From the NCBI GenBank assembly GCA_022072225.1, contig JAJVIC010000009.1, positions 465,746 to 529,745 on the forward strand: 64,000 bases of DNA, given 5' to 3'. Shown here one piece after another: positions 17,527 through 25,092 of this stretch. The position numbers and the translations under genes are program-made. This DNA is from Bacteroidia bacterium. Its GTDB lineage: Bacteria > Bacteroidota > Bacteroidia > SXHM01. Position 1 is the stretch's first letter. Every line of letters begins with the position of its first letter. The notes beneath the pieces were generated by a model. It saw nothing but the letters and a program-made list of their open reading frames with translations, did not search any database and had not been told where the DNA came from.

Positions 17527-17564
17527 CGAAAAAACCTCTGAAAAATAGTTCAGAGGTTTTTTCG
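17527..17564 (-). terminator. Rho-independent terminator
   Basis: Perfect 16-bp arms (17527-17542 and 17549-17564) around a 6-base loop, with A/T-rich ends in both directions. It lies 22 bp past the stop of the TPR gene at 17586 and probably ends that unit before the adhesin gene. Confidence 0.85.
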
Positions 17565-17585
17565 TTGGTTTATGTTTAGTGGTGG

Positions 17586-18146
17586 TTAGCGGTTGGCTAT
17601 GTTTTTTGGTCCGTCACGGTTGTCTTTTATGGCTGCTTCAATGGTGGCTATCATCAGCATGGTTTCGTTTTTTGCCTGTTGCTGTGAGCCCGGAAGCCAT
17701 GCCAGGTAGCGCATATAGCTTGAGAGTGCACGTTGATAATCGCCTTCAAGAAATTGCAGTTCGCCAAGGTAGTAGAAGGTAGTGATGGGTGCTTTGCGTT
17801 CTTGCGATACACCTCTTACATAGCGGGGATTAATATGCAGGCTTGCTTTTTCGAACAGTTGCAGCGCGGCAGAGGGTTCGCGCCTCAGTTTGTAAAGGCA
17901 AAAACCGGTGAGGTAACAGAGGTTTGAGTTGACGGTATCATTTTGATAAAGGGTAATGAATACGGGCAGAGCCTTGTCCCAATCGCCTGTCAGCATCAGC
18001 TCAAAAGCATTTTCGAAGAGCAGGTTGAATTTATATTGACTCATGTAGCCGGGTTGTGATTGAGAACCGCTGCTGTGGAGCATTACCACCGATGTTAAAC
18101 AGATTACTTTCATAAGGTTTGTTATTGGTTTTACAATAGTGTTCAT
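17586..18146 (-). CDS. Small secreted/periplasmic TPR-like protein
   Basis: About 186 aa from ATG 18146 (MNTIVKP); a start at 18113 (MKVICLTS) would fit the signal peptide equally well, while the longer frame upstream is a palindrome-rich leader. After the signal sequence there are helical tetratricopeptide-like pairs: NLLFENAFELMLTGDWDKALPVF, LCYLTGFCLYKLRREPSAALQLFEKA and TTFYYLGELQFLEGDYQRALSSY. It is a paralogue in plan of the next gene (18253): same length class, a YQ-ALPVF/YDVALPLL helix, and a central VRGVSQERKAP or LTSYKEQHAP segment. Both may be scaffold or envelope-stress proteins. Function unknown. Confidence 0.65.
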   Translation of the reverse strand: MNTIVKPITNLMKVICLTSVVMLHSSGSQSQPGYMSQYKFNLLFENAFELMLTGDWDKALPVFITLYQNDTVNSNLCYLTGFCLYKLRREPSAALQLFEKASLHINPRYVRGVSQERKAPITTFYYLGELQFLEGDYQRALSSYMRYLAWLPGSQQQAKNETMLMIATIEAAIKDNRDGPKNIANR

Positions 18147-18193
18147 GGTTTCGGTTGGTTTTAGGTTGTTAATGGGTTTGAGGAGTTTAAAGG

Positions 18194-18234
18194 GTTTGTG
18201 GTTGTTTGCTGTATAATTGTTTACAACCACAAAC
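18194..18234 (-). terminator. Inverted repeat between the two TPR-like genes
   Basis: 12-bp arms 18194-18205 and 18223-18234 (GTTTGTGGTTGT and its complement) with a 17-base loop. It lies 19 bp past the stop of the 18253 gene and inside the long leader of the 17586 gene. It could be an attenuator rather than a full terminator because it lacks a long T run. Confidence 0.5.
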
Positions 18235-18252
18235 GCTTAAAACTTCTTTTTT

Positions 18253-18810
18253 TTACCAGTAAAGAATAGCATCACTGGTTTCGGGGCTGGCAAACTGCTG
18301 CATGCGCTGGCGGCAATCTTCAATGTTGCGTTGAATATCGTTATAGAGTTTGCGGTTGGCCACTCCTTTTTTGTTTTTGATGCAGGTAGTGGATGCATCG
18401 AGGTAAAACGATATGGCTTCGTCAAGGCGGCCGGTAAAGTGGTAGGCTTTGGCCAGCATGAAGAGCGAAAGGTCGGGTGCGTGTTGCTCTTTGTAGCTGG
18501 TAAGATTGTGTGCCTCGTTGCAGCGGTTTTGCACGGCAGCCTCTAAGTACGGAACGGCTTTGAATTCTTCGCTTCTGATGTTGAGGTAGCACACGCCAAT
18601 CATGTAGCTGATGTTGGCGTTTTGCGGTTGCTTCTGTTGCAGTTCAATCAGCAGCGGCAATGCCACATCATAGTTCTGAACGCTGAAATTTCCGCTTGCC
18701 AGTTCAAAGGTTCTTTTGAAATTCATGGGCGAGGGATAGACAGTTAAGCTGATGCATAAAGCTATCAGGATAAAACCTGCCAGACGGGGGATGTTTGTTT
18801 TTGCTTTCAT
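18253..18810 (-). CDS. Small secreted/periplasmic TPR-like protein
   Basis: 185 aa. The N-terminal hydrophobic segment LAGFILIALCISLTVYPSP (residues about 10-28) is a signal peptide or anchor. Then come TPR-like helix pairs: FELASGNFSVQNYDVALPLLIELQ, NISYMIGVCYLNIRSEEFKAVPYLEAA and SLFMLAKAYHFTGRLDEAISFYLDA. It has three Cys in the C-terminal half. The leader is A/C-rich with no Shine-Dalgarno sequence, as in the 22.2-25.8 kb genes. A 39-bp element shared with the promoter region of the LuxR gene at 25191 lies 101 bp upstream. With 17586 it probably forms an operon. Function unknown. Confidence 0.65.
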   Translation of the reverse strand: MKAKTNIPRLAGFILIALCISLTVYPSPMNFKRTFELASGNFSVQNYDVALPLLIELQQKQPQNANISYMIGVCYLNIRSEEFKAVPYLEAAVQNRCNEAHNLTSYKEQHAPDLSLFMLAKAYHFTGRLDEAISFYLDASTTCIKNKKGVANRKLYNDIQRNIEDCRQRMQQFASPETSDAILYW

Positions 18811-18884
18811 TTTGTTTGTTTTTTTTTATTGGTTTTTGTTTGTTTAGTTTTTTGCTGAAAACCACCGCGGTGTGATTTCTGCGA

Positions 18885-18949
18885 CAAAGGTGTGGTCGGT
18901 TTCTTATTTTATGTTTACCAACTTTTTGCAGAATATAGGTGGTCTGAGG
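18885..18949 (-). promoter_or_regulatory. Candidate promoter/operator with 39-bp shared element (copy A)
   Basis: The element at 18911-18949 is 38/39 identical to 25980-26018. On the minus strand its TTG (18921-18919) is 26 bp before CACCTTTG (18892-18885), a -7-like box that misses one consensus base. The same 26-bp spacing is found in copy B. The element also holds a partial dyad (ACCAAC ... GGTGGT). It precedes the 18253-17586 gene pair. Confidence 0.5.
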
Positions 18950-19038
18950 GGGTGTTTTTTACCTTGTTATAAGAGGTGTGTTTGTCGGAAATCCTTTGCA
19001 GTAAAGGATTACAGGCTATACCACGTTTTTGCAAAAAA

Positions 19039-19066
19039 TAGGTCTGAAAATGGCAGAAAAAAGTTT
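19039..19066. repeat. Second shared 28-bp intergenic motif (copy A)
   Basis: 25 of 28 bases match 26072-26099 (TAGGTSTGAAAATG then GAAAAAAGTTT). It is preceded by TTTTTGCAAAAAATAGGT, a degenerate copy of the 39-bp element's core. It lies 47 bp before the ATG at 19114. Confidence 0.45.
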
Positions 19067-19113
19067 GTTTTTGGCTGTTTTTTCATACATTGGGCCTTAT
19101 AAAAATCAGTTTT

Positions 19114-20634
19114 ATGGCCGCCAGTGATGATCTTTTTCAGCTTATAAAAGCACTTGCTCCGAGCGAAAAGCGGTATTTTAAAGTGTTTGCCTCGCGCCAT
19201 GCTTCGGCTGAGGATACCAGCTATTTTCAGTTGTTTGAGGAAATAGACAGGATGGAGCAGTATGACGAGGAGTTGCTGCGTAAAAAACTGAACAGAAAAA
19301 AAAAGAACCAGAGCTTACTCAAATACCTGCCTGCCGAAAAAAAGGTGTTGCAGGATTTGATTATGCGCGCCATGCGCAATTTTCACGGTGAGAAAACCGT
19401 AGATGTGCAACTGAACGAACTGCTGACCGATGAAATTTTTTATCACGGCAAAAGCCTGTATGAGTTGCAGGCAAAAACACTTTACAAGGCAAAGAAATTA
19501 GCCGAAGAGTATGAGAAATTTCCCGTGTTGCTTACCATTTTGCAGCGCGAAGCCAAGATGCTTATTGAGCGCAAAACAAAAGATTATGACGAGGTGCGCA
19601 GCCGTGTGCATAAAGAAGAGAGGGAACTGCTGGAGAAAATAATGAATGAAAGTGAGCTGCGCCTGATTAAAGATGATTTGTTTATTGATACCCGCGCAGG
19701 AGTGAATATACGCGACACTAATTTTCAGCAGCAGTTGGATGAACGGGCAAAAACATTACTTGTAAAAAGCGAAAAAGATGCACACTCCTTTCATGCGCGT
19801 ATTTATTACCATAGCGCCATGCGGGCCTATTACCGGCTGAAATCAAATATGATGAAAGCCTGGGAACACAGCCGCAGCATAGTGGAGTTGTATGAAGCAA
19901 ATGCTGCTGTTAAAAATGAATACAGTTTACAGTATAAAATTGCCCTTGCCAATTACCTGGGTGCCTGCCATGTAACGCAGCAATACAATGAGTTTGAAGC
20001 CGCGCTTAAAAAACTGAAAACAACCCCTGTAAAATCAGTGGACGAGGAAGGAGAGGTTTTTCAGGATGCCACTATGTATGAATTGTTGTATTACATGAAC
20101 ACCGGCAAGTTTGAAGAGGCGGTAAAGGCGATACCCGATATTGAAAAGGGTATGAAACTGTATGCTGCTAAATTGAATAAGGGTTCGGAGATTGCTATTT
20201 ATTACAACATAACAGTTCTGTTTTTTGTACTGGAAGAATGGAAGCAGGCTATGCACTGGGTAACTAAAATTATAGATGACAAAAGCGACAGCCGCAAGGA
20301 CCTGCAACACTTTGCCCGCATTTTGCAGCTTATTTATTATTATGAAACGGGTAAGGGCGATGCAATGGAGTATTATACCCGTGCAGCATACCGCTACCTG
20401 GAGAAAGAACAAAACCTGATGAGTTTTGAGAAACTGATGATTTCGTTTTTAAAGAAGTTGCCCTTTGCACTGAGCGAAAAGGAACTGTTGAAATCATTTA
20501 CTGCGCTGAAAGAAGAGATTGAGCGATTGAAAAATACACCCGGAGAAAAAACACGAGCAGGGATGGAGGAGATGACTATTTGGTTGACAAGTAAGATAGG
20601 GAAACGGAAGATTAAAGATGTGATGAAAGAATAG
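19114..20634 (+). CDS. Helical repeat protein of unknown function (Bacteroidota-type)
   Basis: 506 aa from ATG 19114 (MAASDDLFQLIKALAPSEKRYFKVFASRH); a TTG 24 bp upstream is less likely. No signal peptide, so cytoplasmic. The protein is almost wholly alpha-helical and highly charged. Residues about 1-100 include a basic stretch (LLRKKLNRKKKNQSLLKYLP), residues 130-190 look coiled-coil (VRSRVHKEERELLEKIMNESELRLIKDD), and the rest resembles degenerate TPR/solenoid repeats (ARIYYHSAMRAYYRLKSN and YELLYYMNTGKFEEAVKAIPDIEKGMK). The layout recalls scaffold or regulatory proteins, but I do not recognise a named family. It is alone on the plus strand within a minus-strand accessory block and shares intergenic motifs with the LuxR locus. 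Confidence 0.65.
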   Translation: MAASDDLFQLIKALAPSEKRYFKVFASRHASAEDTSYFQLFEEIDRMEQYDEELLRKKLNRKKKNQSLLKYLPAEKKVLQDLIMRAMRNFHGEKTVDVQLNELLTDEIFYHGKSLYELQAKTLYKAKKLAEEYEKFPVLLTILQREAKMLIERKTKDYDEVRSRVHKEERELLEKIMNESELRLIKDDLFIDTRAGVNIRDTNFQQQLDERAKTLLVKSEKDAHSFHARIYYHSAMRAYYRLKSNMMKAWEHSRSIVELYEANAAVKNEYSLQYKIALANYLGACHVTQQYNEFEAALKKLKTTPVKSVDEEGEVFQDATMYELLYYMNTGKFEEAVKAIPDIEKGMKLYAAKLNKGSEIAIYYNITVLFFVLEEWKQAMHWVTKIIDDKSDSRKDLQHFARILQLIYYYETGKGDAMEYYTRAAYRYLEKEQNLMSFEKLMISFLKKLPFALSEKELLKSFTALKEEIERLKNTPGEKTRAGMEEMTIWLTSKIGKRKIKDVMKE

Positions 20635-20642
20635 TCTTGATC

Positions 20643-22118
20643 TCACTTCTCAGCGCGAGAAATAACTTTTGAATAACAATGCAAAGCCCCGCCCCTTTGC
20701 TCGTTTGCATTTGGTAAAGTGAAAATCACTTTGTAGCCCAAGTTTGAATATATTTTTGCAGCATCTATTTGCCCCTTCTCCACATCAATTAAAGGATTGG
20801 TTAAGTTCGGGTTATTTCTGTCAGAAATATATTTTGTGTTTTTGTAAGCAGGCAGGTAGATTGTTTTGTTTCCATTAGCTACTTCAACGTGTGCATTTAA
20901 GAAACTCTTATAAGCTTGTTCATCTATTCTGTTTAGTGATGTTTCAAAATCATCAAATTCAACAAATAGTGGAATTTCTATAAATACAAATGGGAGGATT
21001 TTTCCTTTATTTTTTTTGCTGTAATCAGATAAATCCGATTTTGCTTTCCTAATCATATTGTTAAGATCTTTAATTATTTTTTTTCTTTCATTATGCACTT
21101 TGAGATATTCCTCTGAGTAATACTTAGTGTCTATTTTTCCAATAAAAATAATCGAATGTTTTATTCCTTTTACAATTTTAGTTTGCCCTGATGGCAGAAT
21201 ATACAAGTCAATATGAAATAATGGCTGATGATATAAGTCTTGAGGCTCTGAACCAGGAATGACTCTACCCTTTTTAAATCCTGACCAAATGATGTGAGGT
21301 ATTCTAAATTTATCTCGTAGGTCTGCTTCCATTTCTTTTTTAAAAGCTTCATACTTCTTGTCTTTTACCCTTTGAAAATTTAATTCAAGAATCTTTCTAC
21401 CAATAATTACAAAGTTTTCGGAAGCTAAAATGTTGCCCCCTTCAAATAAGGTGTACTTAACGGGTAAGTAATTCATGCTTTTTCCGAATTTTTCCTTTAG
21501 TCGTTGTATTGAATTTAATATCCTAGTGTCATCATCTGAATAGATAGCTGTTATCTTTTTATTTTTTTTATTTTGGACTGCAACAAAGATATCCTGAACC
21601 CATCCCATCAAATTTCCGTTTATCAATTCGGGTGATTCAGATAGGTTAACATCAATACTAATTTTCGGAAAAAATTTCCCATTTGGATAATTGTTTTGAA
21701 GTTCATTTAATATGTAATCTTCAGAAAGTCTGATTATTTCATTGATCAATACAGCGATGGTTTCCTTATCTTCATTCCCGGCTGAATTATTATTAAAAAT
21801 AGCTTCAAAGTTTTTGTTTTTTGAATTTTTTTGAGAGAAAATCCGAAAGCTTTTATTACCCATAAATGAAATTGCTACCTTTTCCGGTGTATCAGGTAAA
21901 TCTAGATGGGGATATTTTTTATTTAGTGCTGAAATATTTTTTTGATTCAGTTCTATGGTTTGTGAAATACCTATTACGGTTTTGCTCCCAAAAGCTGCCC
22001 TAACTCCTAAATAGAAATTGTTTAGCAAGTGTCTTGAATCTACAGTATTGCTTCTGATAATAATTTTTTCAATTTTTCCTGTGGTTGATGATACTATTTT
22101 ATTGTTGTTTCGTGGCAT
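20643..22118 (-). CDS. Divergent guanidino-modifying-enzyme-superfamily protein (agmatine/peptidylarginine-deiminase-like fold)
   Basis: 491 aa with no signal peptide. The order of motifs matches the GME (amidinotransferase) beta-propeller fold: GWVQDIF (W173, D176), FEGGNILASENFVIIG (E226-G-G-N, the EGG/DGG loop), FHIDLY (H302, D304) and, at the end, RGGALHCYSKV with H480-C481 where the family nucleophile Cys sits. The SFLNAHVEVANG and IYLPAY strands before it, with DAAKIYSNLGYKV, also match agmatine deiminases. Known members deiminate or transfer amidino groups on arginine-type substrates. This one is about 120 residues longer, with Lys/Asn-rich insertions (about 90-120 and 325-375), so its substrate is open. 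Codon use is A/T-rich compared with neighbouring core genes, which suggests acquisition. Confidence 0.65.
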   Translation of the reverse strand: MPRNNNKIVSSTTGKIEKIIIRSNTVDSRHLLNNFYLGVRAAFGSKTVIGISQTIELNQKNISALNKKYPHLDLPDTPEKVAISFMGNKSFRIFSQKNSKNKNFEAIFNNNSAGNEDKETIAVLINEIIRLSEDYILNELQNNYPNGKFFPKISIDVNLSESPELINGNLMGWVQDIFVAVQNKKNKKITAIYSDDDTRILNSIQRLKEKFGKSMNYLPVKYTLFEGGNILASENFVIIGRKILELNFQRVKDKKYEAFKKEMEADLRDKFRIPHIIWSGFKKGRVIPGSEPQDLYHQPLFHIDLYILPSGQTKIVKGIKHSIIFIGKIDTKYYSEEYLKVHNERKKIIKDLNNMIRKAKSDLSDYSKKNKGKILPFVFIEIPLFVEFDDFETSLNRIDEQAYKSFLNAHVEVANGNKTIYLPAYKNTKYISDRNNPNLTNPLIDVEKGQIDAAKIYSNLGYKVIFTLPNANEQRGGALHCYSKVISRAEK

Positions 22119-22139
22119 TTGCTTAATCCTTATTCAATA

Positions 22140-22177
22140 AAAAAAGAGGCTATTTTTAAAGTAGCAGCCTCTTTTTT
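22140..22177 (-). terminator. Rho-independent terminator
   Basis: 12-bp arms (22140-22151 and 22166-22177, AAAAAAGAGGCT and its complement) around a 14-base loop, with A/T runs at both ends. It lies 25 bp past the stop of the 22202 gene and upstream of the deiminase-like gene, so the latter may have its own promoter or be read through. Confidence 0.8.
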
Positions 22178-22201
22178 TAAGTTACTTGAATTTGTAAAAT
22201 A

Positions 22202-22855
22202 TTATTTTTTCGCTTTTAATTTTTTTGTTTTTGCATCTTGTATATCAGCTTTTATGTTTGCTTTATTTACGTAAACGGTTGCTTCGCCTTTTTGTTTTAT
22301 GGCGCTATCTAAAGCTGCAATATTATAGTACAAAGGGTTGCCTCCGCTGGCTGCAACATATTGGATATAGATATAATAGGTTGAATTAACTAAATTGGCA
22401 ATAACAAATTTTGAGGTTGTTTTTGAATTATCAAAATTTCTATCGTCATCTGTTCCTATTATTTTAAAACACTCAACTCCTCCTGATGGAAATTCATAAG
22501 CGTTCTTTACAATATCCCAAAATGGCACATAATTTCCTTTTGATATAACATCGTATTGTACACTACCCGGAAAGTTAGTAAAAGTTTCAAGTATAAGTTT
22601 TGGTGTTGCTCCGGTTGTTACTCGTATTCTCATTTTTGGGTATTGGGAAAATTTATATTCATGAACTACAGTACTTCCATTTTGCTTAATCCTTATGAGT
22701 AGAATATCATTAGCATCTTTGTCCATTTCAATTGTCCAATTTCCGGCAGTGCTATTTAGAATTATATTATCTGCTGATGAAATCGGCAGATTGGGGAAAG
22801 CAGCTTTTTTCACCGTTTTTTTTGCGGGTGCTTTTTTTGTTTTTTTTGTTGCCAT
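22202..22855 (-). CDS. Lysine-tailed protein of unknown function
   Basis: 217 aa. Both ends are basic: the first 20 residues are KKTKKAPAKKTVKKAA-like, similar to the Lys/Ala/Pro tails of bacterial histone H1-like proteins, and the last are DAKTKKLKAKK. The middle (about 25-195) is predicted to be beta-rich, with NWTIEMDKDANDILLIRI, VHEYKFSQYPKMRIRVT, KFVIANLVNSTYYIYIQYVA and ALDSAIKQKGEATVYV, and could be a fibronectin-like or jelly-roll domain. No signal peptide. It is in the same minus-strand series as the small lipoproteins upstream, 41 bp from the nearest. Tails of this kind bind nucleic acid or polyanions, but that role is inference. Confidence 0.6.
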   Translation of the reverse strand: MATKKTKKAPAKKTVKKAAFPNLPISSADNIILNSTAGNWTIEMDKDANDILLIRIKQNGSTVVHEYKFSQYPKMRIRVTTGATPKLILETFTNFPGSVQYDVISKGNYVPFWDIVKNAYEFPSGGVECFKIIGTDDDRNFDNSKTTSKFVIANLVNSTYYIYIQYVAASGGNPLYYNIAALDSAIKQKGEATVYVNKANIKADIQDAKTKKLKAKK

Positions 22856-22896
22856 AGTGTTTTTGGTTTTAGTTTATAATTGTTGTTTAGGGTTTT

Positions 22897-23091
22897 TTAC
22901 TTCGGTTTCACCGTCATGCTGTCAATGGTAGTAGAGGTGGTTTTGCTTACGGTCATGCTGTCAATGGTTACAGCTTTGGGTTTGGCGGTCATGCTGTCGA
23001 TGGTGGTAGTGGTGCCCGGTTTTTTTTCGCCTCCGCAGGCTGCGATGATCAGGGTTGCTGCTGTTGCTGTAATTAAGGTTAGGTTTTTCAT
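22897..23091 (-). CDS. Small lipoprotein with three TIDSMT repeats
   Basis: 64 aa. A lipoprotein signal (MKNLTLITATAATLIIAAC, lipobox IAAC) is followed by GGEKKPG and three copies of TIDSMT(A/V), at about residues 35, 47 and 59, separated by Lys/Thr-rich linkers. The repeats give the protein a low-complexity, probably disordered tail anchored in the outer or inner membrane. Leader A/C-rich; 22 bp from the neighbouring lipoprotein gene. Function unknown. Confidence 0.6.
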   Translation of the reverse strand: MKNLTLITATAATLIIAACGGEKKPGTTTTIDSMTAKPKAVTIDSMTVSKTTSTTIDSMTVKPK

Positions 23092-23113
23092 GGTTTTGTT
23101 TGTTTTGGGTTTT

Positions 23114-23560
23114 TTATTTTTTGAAAATTGTTTTTTCTATTACCGGTGCGTTGGGGTTCCAGAGTAGTTGTGCGTCTTGCAGTTCTTGCATAAGGGTTAC
23201 ATCTTCGAGGTTGGGTTTGCGTATGTTTTTGTATTTGCCGTAGTAGCCGCTTACGGTTACTTCTATTACTTTTTTGCCGAAGATGATTTCATATACGGGG
23301 TGTACTACTACATCGCAGCCTGAGTTTTTCATGGCATCGTAGAGGGCGGCTTGTTTGGCGTTTTCTTCGTTTGATTTGTAGCAGCGTACGTTGGCGCTTA
23401 CTTTTTTGGTAAGGTCAACATCCAGTTCGGCTATCATGGGGGCTTGCAGCAGCGGGGTTTTGGTTACGTATTGTTCGTAGGCAAGGTGTTTTTTGGCGCT
23501 GCAGGAGATGAGCAGCGTGGCTGAGGCTGCCAGCAGCCAGAGTGTGTGTGTTGTTTTCAT
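23114..23560 (-). CDS. Small lipoprotein
   Basis: 148 aa. The signal peptide ends in a lipobox (LLISC, Cys20), followed by SAKKHLAYEQY. The mature part has a central YDAMKNSGCDVVVHPVYEI segment, which resembles the beta-alpha unit of Bacteroidota lipoproteins with a conserved Cys, then a VIEVTVSGYYGKYKNIRKP strand pair. No catalytic motif is seen. It is first in the 23560-22897 pair and is separated from the upstream 44-aa ORF by a hairpin made of 7-bp repeats. Probably an envelope protein. Confidence 0.65.
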   Translation of the reverse strand: MKTTHTLWLLAASATLLISCSAKKHLAYEQYVTKTPLLQAPMIAELDVDLTKKVSANVRCYKSNEENAKQAALYDAMKNSGCDVVVHPVYEIIFGKKVIEVTVSGYYGKYKNIRKPNLEDVTLMQELQDAQLLWNPNAPVIEKTIFKK

Positions 23561-23625
23561 TTGGTTTTGGTTTTAGTTCACTGCAAACTTATTAAGTTTT
23601 TTCAATCGTGCAATTTTTACTTTGT

Positions 23626-23716
23626 TAGTCCGTAGTCCGTAGTCGGTAGTCCGTAGACCGTGGACTATGGACTATGGACTACGGACCACCGACCACCGAC
23701 CACCGACTACGGACTC
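23626..23716. repeat. 7-bp tandem repeats forming a long hairpin (GTCCGTA/GGACTAT family)
   Basis: Plus-strand AGTCCGT-type heptamers on the left (23626-23660) face GGACTAT/GGACCAC/CGACTAC heptamers on the right (23661-23716), so the region can fold into a long imperfect hairpin. The same family recurs at 25862-25943 and, inside a signal peptide, at 46640-46666. Confidence 0.75.
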
Positions 23717-23720
23717 TCTT

Positions 23721-23855
23721 CTACGGTTTCTCTCCCCACTCGAGCCAGTCGGTATCTTGGGTGTTGCGCTGGCAGGTACTCAGGCACAGGAGCAGGCTCA
23801 GGATGACCAGTGTTATTCCTGTTACCCGCAGTAGTATGCTTTTGCTTTTGCTCAT
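23721..23855 (-). CDS. 44-aa membrane-anchored small protein
   Basis: ATG at 23855-23853, stop TAG at 23721. The product has a short basic start (MSKSKSILLRV), one hydrophobic segment (TGITLVILSLLLCLSTC) and a polar tail with DTDWLEWGEKP. The Cys after LST is close to, but not a perfect, lipobox. The leader has the same A/C-rich form (AAACCGAAACAACC then ATG) as the other genes of this block, and the ORF is 24 bp from the next gene, which supports translation. Function unknown. Confidence 0.5.
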   Translation of the reverse strand: MSKSKSILLRVTGITLVILSLLLCLSTCQRNTQDTDWLEWGEKP

Positions 23856-23879
23856 GGTTGTTGTTTCGGTTTTGTTGTT

Positions 23880-24599
23880 TTAGCGTACAATTATGGTTGC
23901 GGGGTCGCTGAAACCGCTTTTGCCGCCTGCGCCTATGGCCATTACTACTACCCAGATGCGTTTTAAAGGGGGCACCCCGGTGATGATTAATTTTGTTGAG
24001 GTGGTTACATCGTATAGTTCATAGCCTGAGGTGCCGGGCTGGGCGGGTGGTGTGGGCATGGCGGTGAGTTTAGTGGTAGCGGGTGTTCCCGGTGTTGGCC
24101 CCGATGGGCTTGAGGGTGGCAGGGGTGGTGTGCCTGCGGTGTCTTCAACAGCTACATAGGCTAAATAAATTTTGGCGGCTTTTTGTTTTTTCCACGATGC
24201 TTTTGCGCTGCCGCTTATGTTTTTGTTGTCGGCAAGTTTCAGGTTTATTACCGTTTCGGGTTGGCCGGCTTCTCCGGGTTCATCGCTTGCTTCCATGCCT
24301 GCGCTGTTGATGATGGTTTCTTCACCCGCTGCTATATTATCAACATATGATGCAATTTGGGTAAGCAGTTTGTTCAGCGCTTTTTCTTTTTCTTCTAGTA
24401 GTACTTGTGCGCTGTTGCTGCCGTCTTCTGCATTATTAAAAGCCGTTTCGGTTTCATTGGCGGCTGTGGTAAGGGTTGCTAAACTTGGGTTGGGGGTGGG
24501 AAAGTTGACGTTTCCGGTCATAGCTGTTACTATTTGACGGGCTTTGGCTACTTTAACCATTGTTGCTAAGCGTGAGAGACTTAATTTTACTTTTTTCAT
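23880..24599 (-). CDS. Bacteroidota hypothetical protein with C-terminal fibronectin-like half
   Basis: 239 aa with no signal peptide. The N-terminal half (about 15-110) is helical and carries ARQIVTAMTGNVNFPTPNP, a signature I recognise from a widespread, uncharacterised Bacteroidota protein family, followed by a heptad-like helix (NAEDGSNSAQVLLEEKEKALNKLLTQI). The C-terminal half (about 135-239) looks like a fibronectin type III-type fold, broken by a Pro/Ser/Gly-rich insertion (PPLPPSSPSGPTPGTP) and ending in a WVVVMAIGAGGKSGFSDP strand. The family is often found near secreted fibre or lipoprotein genes, but its role is unknown. Transcription probably enters from the region with the 63-bp repeats. 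Confidence 0.65.
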   Translation of the reverse strand: MKKVKLSLSRLATMVKVAKARQIVTAMTGNVNFPTPNPSLATLTTAANETETAFNNAEDGSNSAQVLLEEKEKALNKLLTQIASYVDNIAAGEETIINSAGMEASDEPGEAGQPETVINLKLADNKNISGSAKASWKKQKAAKIYLAYVAVEDTAGTPPLPPSSPSGPTPGTPATTKLTAMPTPPAQPGTSGYELYDVTTSTKLIITGVPPLKRIWVVVMAIGAGGKSGFSDPATIIVR

Positions 24600-24636
24600 A
24601 GTGTTTTTTGTTTTTATTGGTTATTAATTGTTTTTT

Positions 24637-25014
24637 GTTTCAGTTGCAATTGATTTGATTTCAACTGCGTTTAATTTTGTTTCAGTTGTGTTTTGTTTTG
24701 TTTCAGTTGCGATTGATTTGATTTCAACTGCGTTTAATTTTGTTTCAGTTGTGTTTTGTTTTGTTTCAGTTGCGATTGATTTGATTTCAACTGCGTTTAA
24801 TTTTGTTTCAGTTGTGTTTTGTTTTGTTTCAGTTGCGATTGATTTGATTTCAACTGCGTTTAATTTTGTTTCAGTTGTGTTTTGTTTTGTTTCAGTTGCA
24901 ATTGATTTGATTTCAACTGCGTTTAATATTGTTTCAGTTGTGTTTTGTTTTGTTTCAGTTGCAATTGATTTGATTTCAACTGCGTTTAATATTGTTTCAA
25001 TTGTTTTTTGTTCA
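24637..25014. repeat. Tandem array: six copies of a 63-bp unit
   Basis: Starting at GTTTCAGTTGCAATTGATTT, the unit repeats every 63 bp six times, with few changes (GCG/GCA, AATTTTG/AATATTG); the last copy is degenerate. Because 63 is a multiple of three, both strands stay open across the array: 21-residue units read FVSVAIDLISTAFNFVSVVFC on plus and ETKQNTTETKLNAVEIKSIAT on minus. Each unit also contains CAGTTG/CAACTG hairpin arms. It fills most of the 591-bp gap upstream of the 23880 gene. It is not a CRISPR: there are no unique spacers. Confidence 0.9.
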
Positions 25015-25030
25015 ATTTCCTGCTTCTTTT

Positions 25031-25092
25031 AAACCGGCAGCTTTTCCTTGGTACTTGGGGCGAGCAGGTATTTATCGGAAGGCTGCCGGTTT
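25031..25092. terminator. Hairpin with 11-bp stem beside the repeat array
   Basis: Arms 25031-25041 (AAACCGGCAGC) and 25082-25092 pair perfectly around a 40-base, G-rich loop. A short T run follows in the plus direction. It may be a terminator for transcription from the LuxR gene side or a structured leader of the 23880 gene. Confidence 0.5.

Noticed and set aside
17586-18230. Longer N-terminus of the TPR-like protein (214 aa)
   Set aside because: The first 28 residues come from the palindromic leader and precede the better-placed ATG with an A/C-rich leader.
24637-25014. Possible CRISPR array
   Set aside because: The 63-bp units repeat throughout with no unique spacers and no cas genes are near.
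24628-25032. A 134-aa plus-strand reading frame (TTG start) with 21-residue repeats
   Set aside because: It is produced by the 63-bp tandem array; it starts with TTG, is purely hydrophobic and has no leader. The array as DNA is reported instead.
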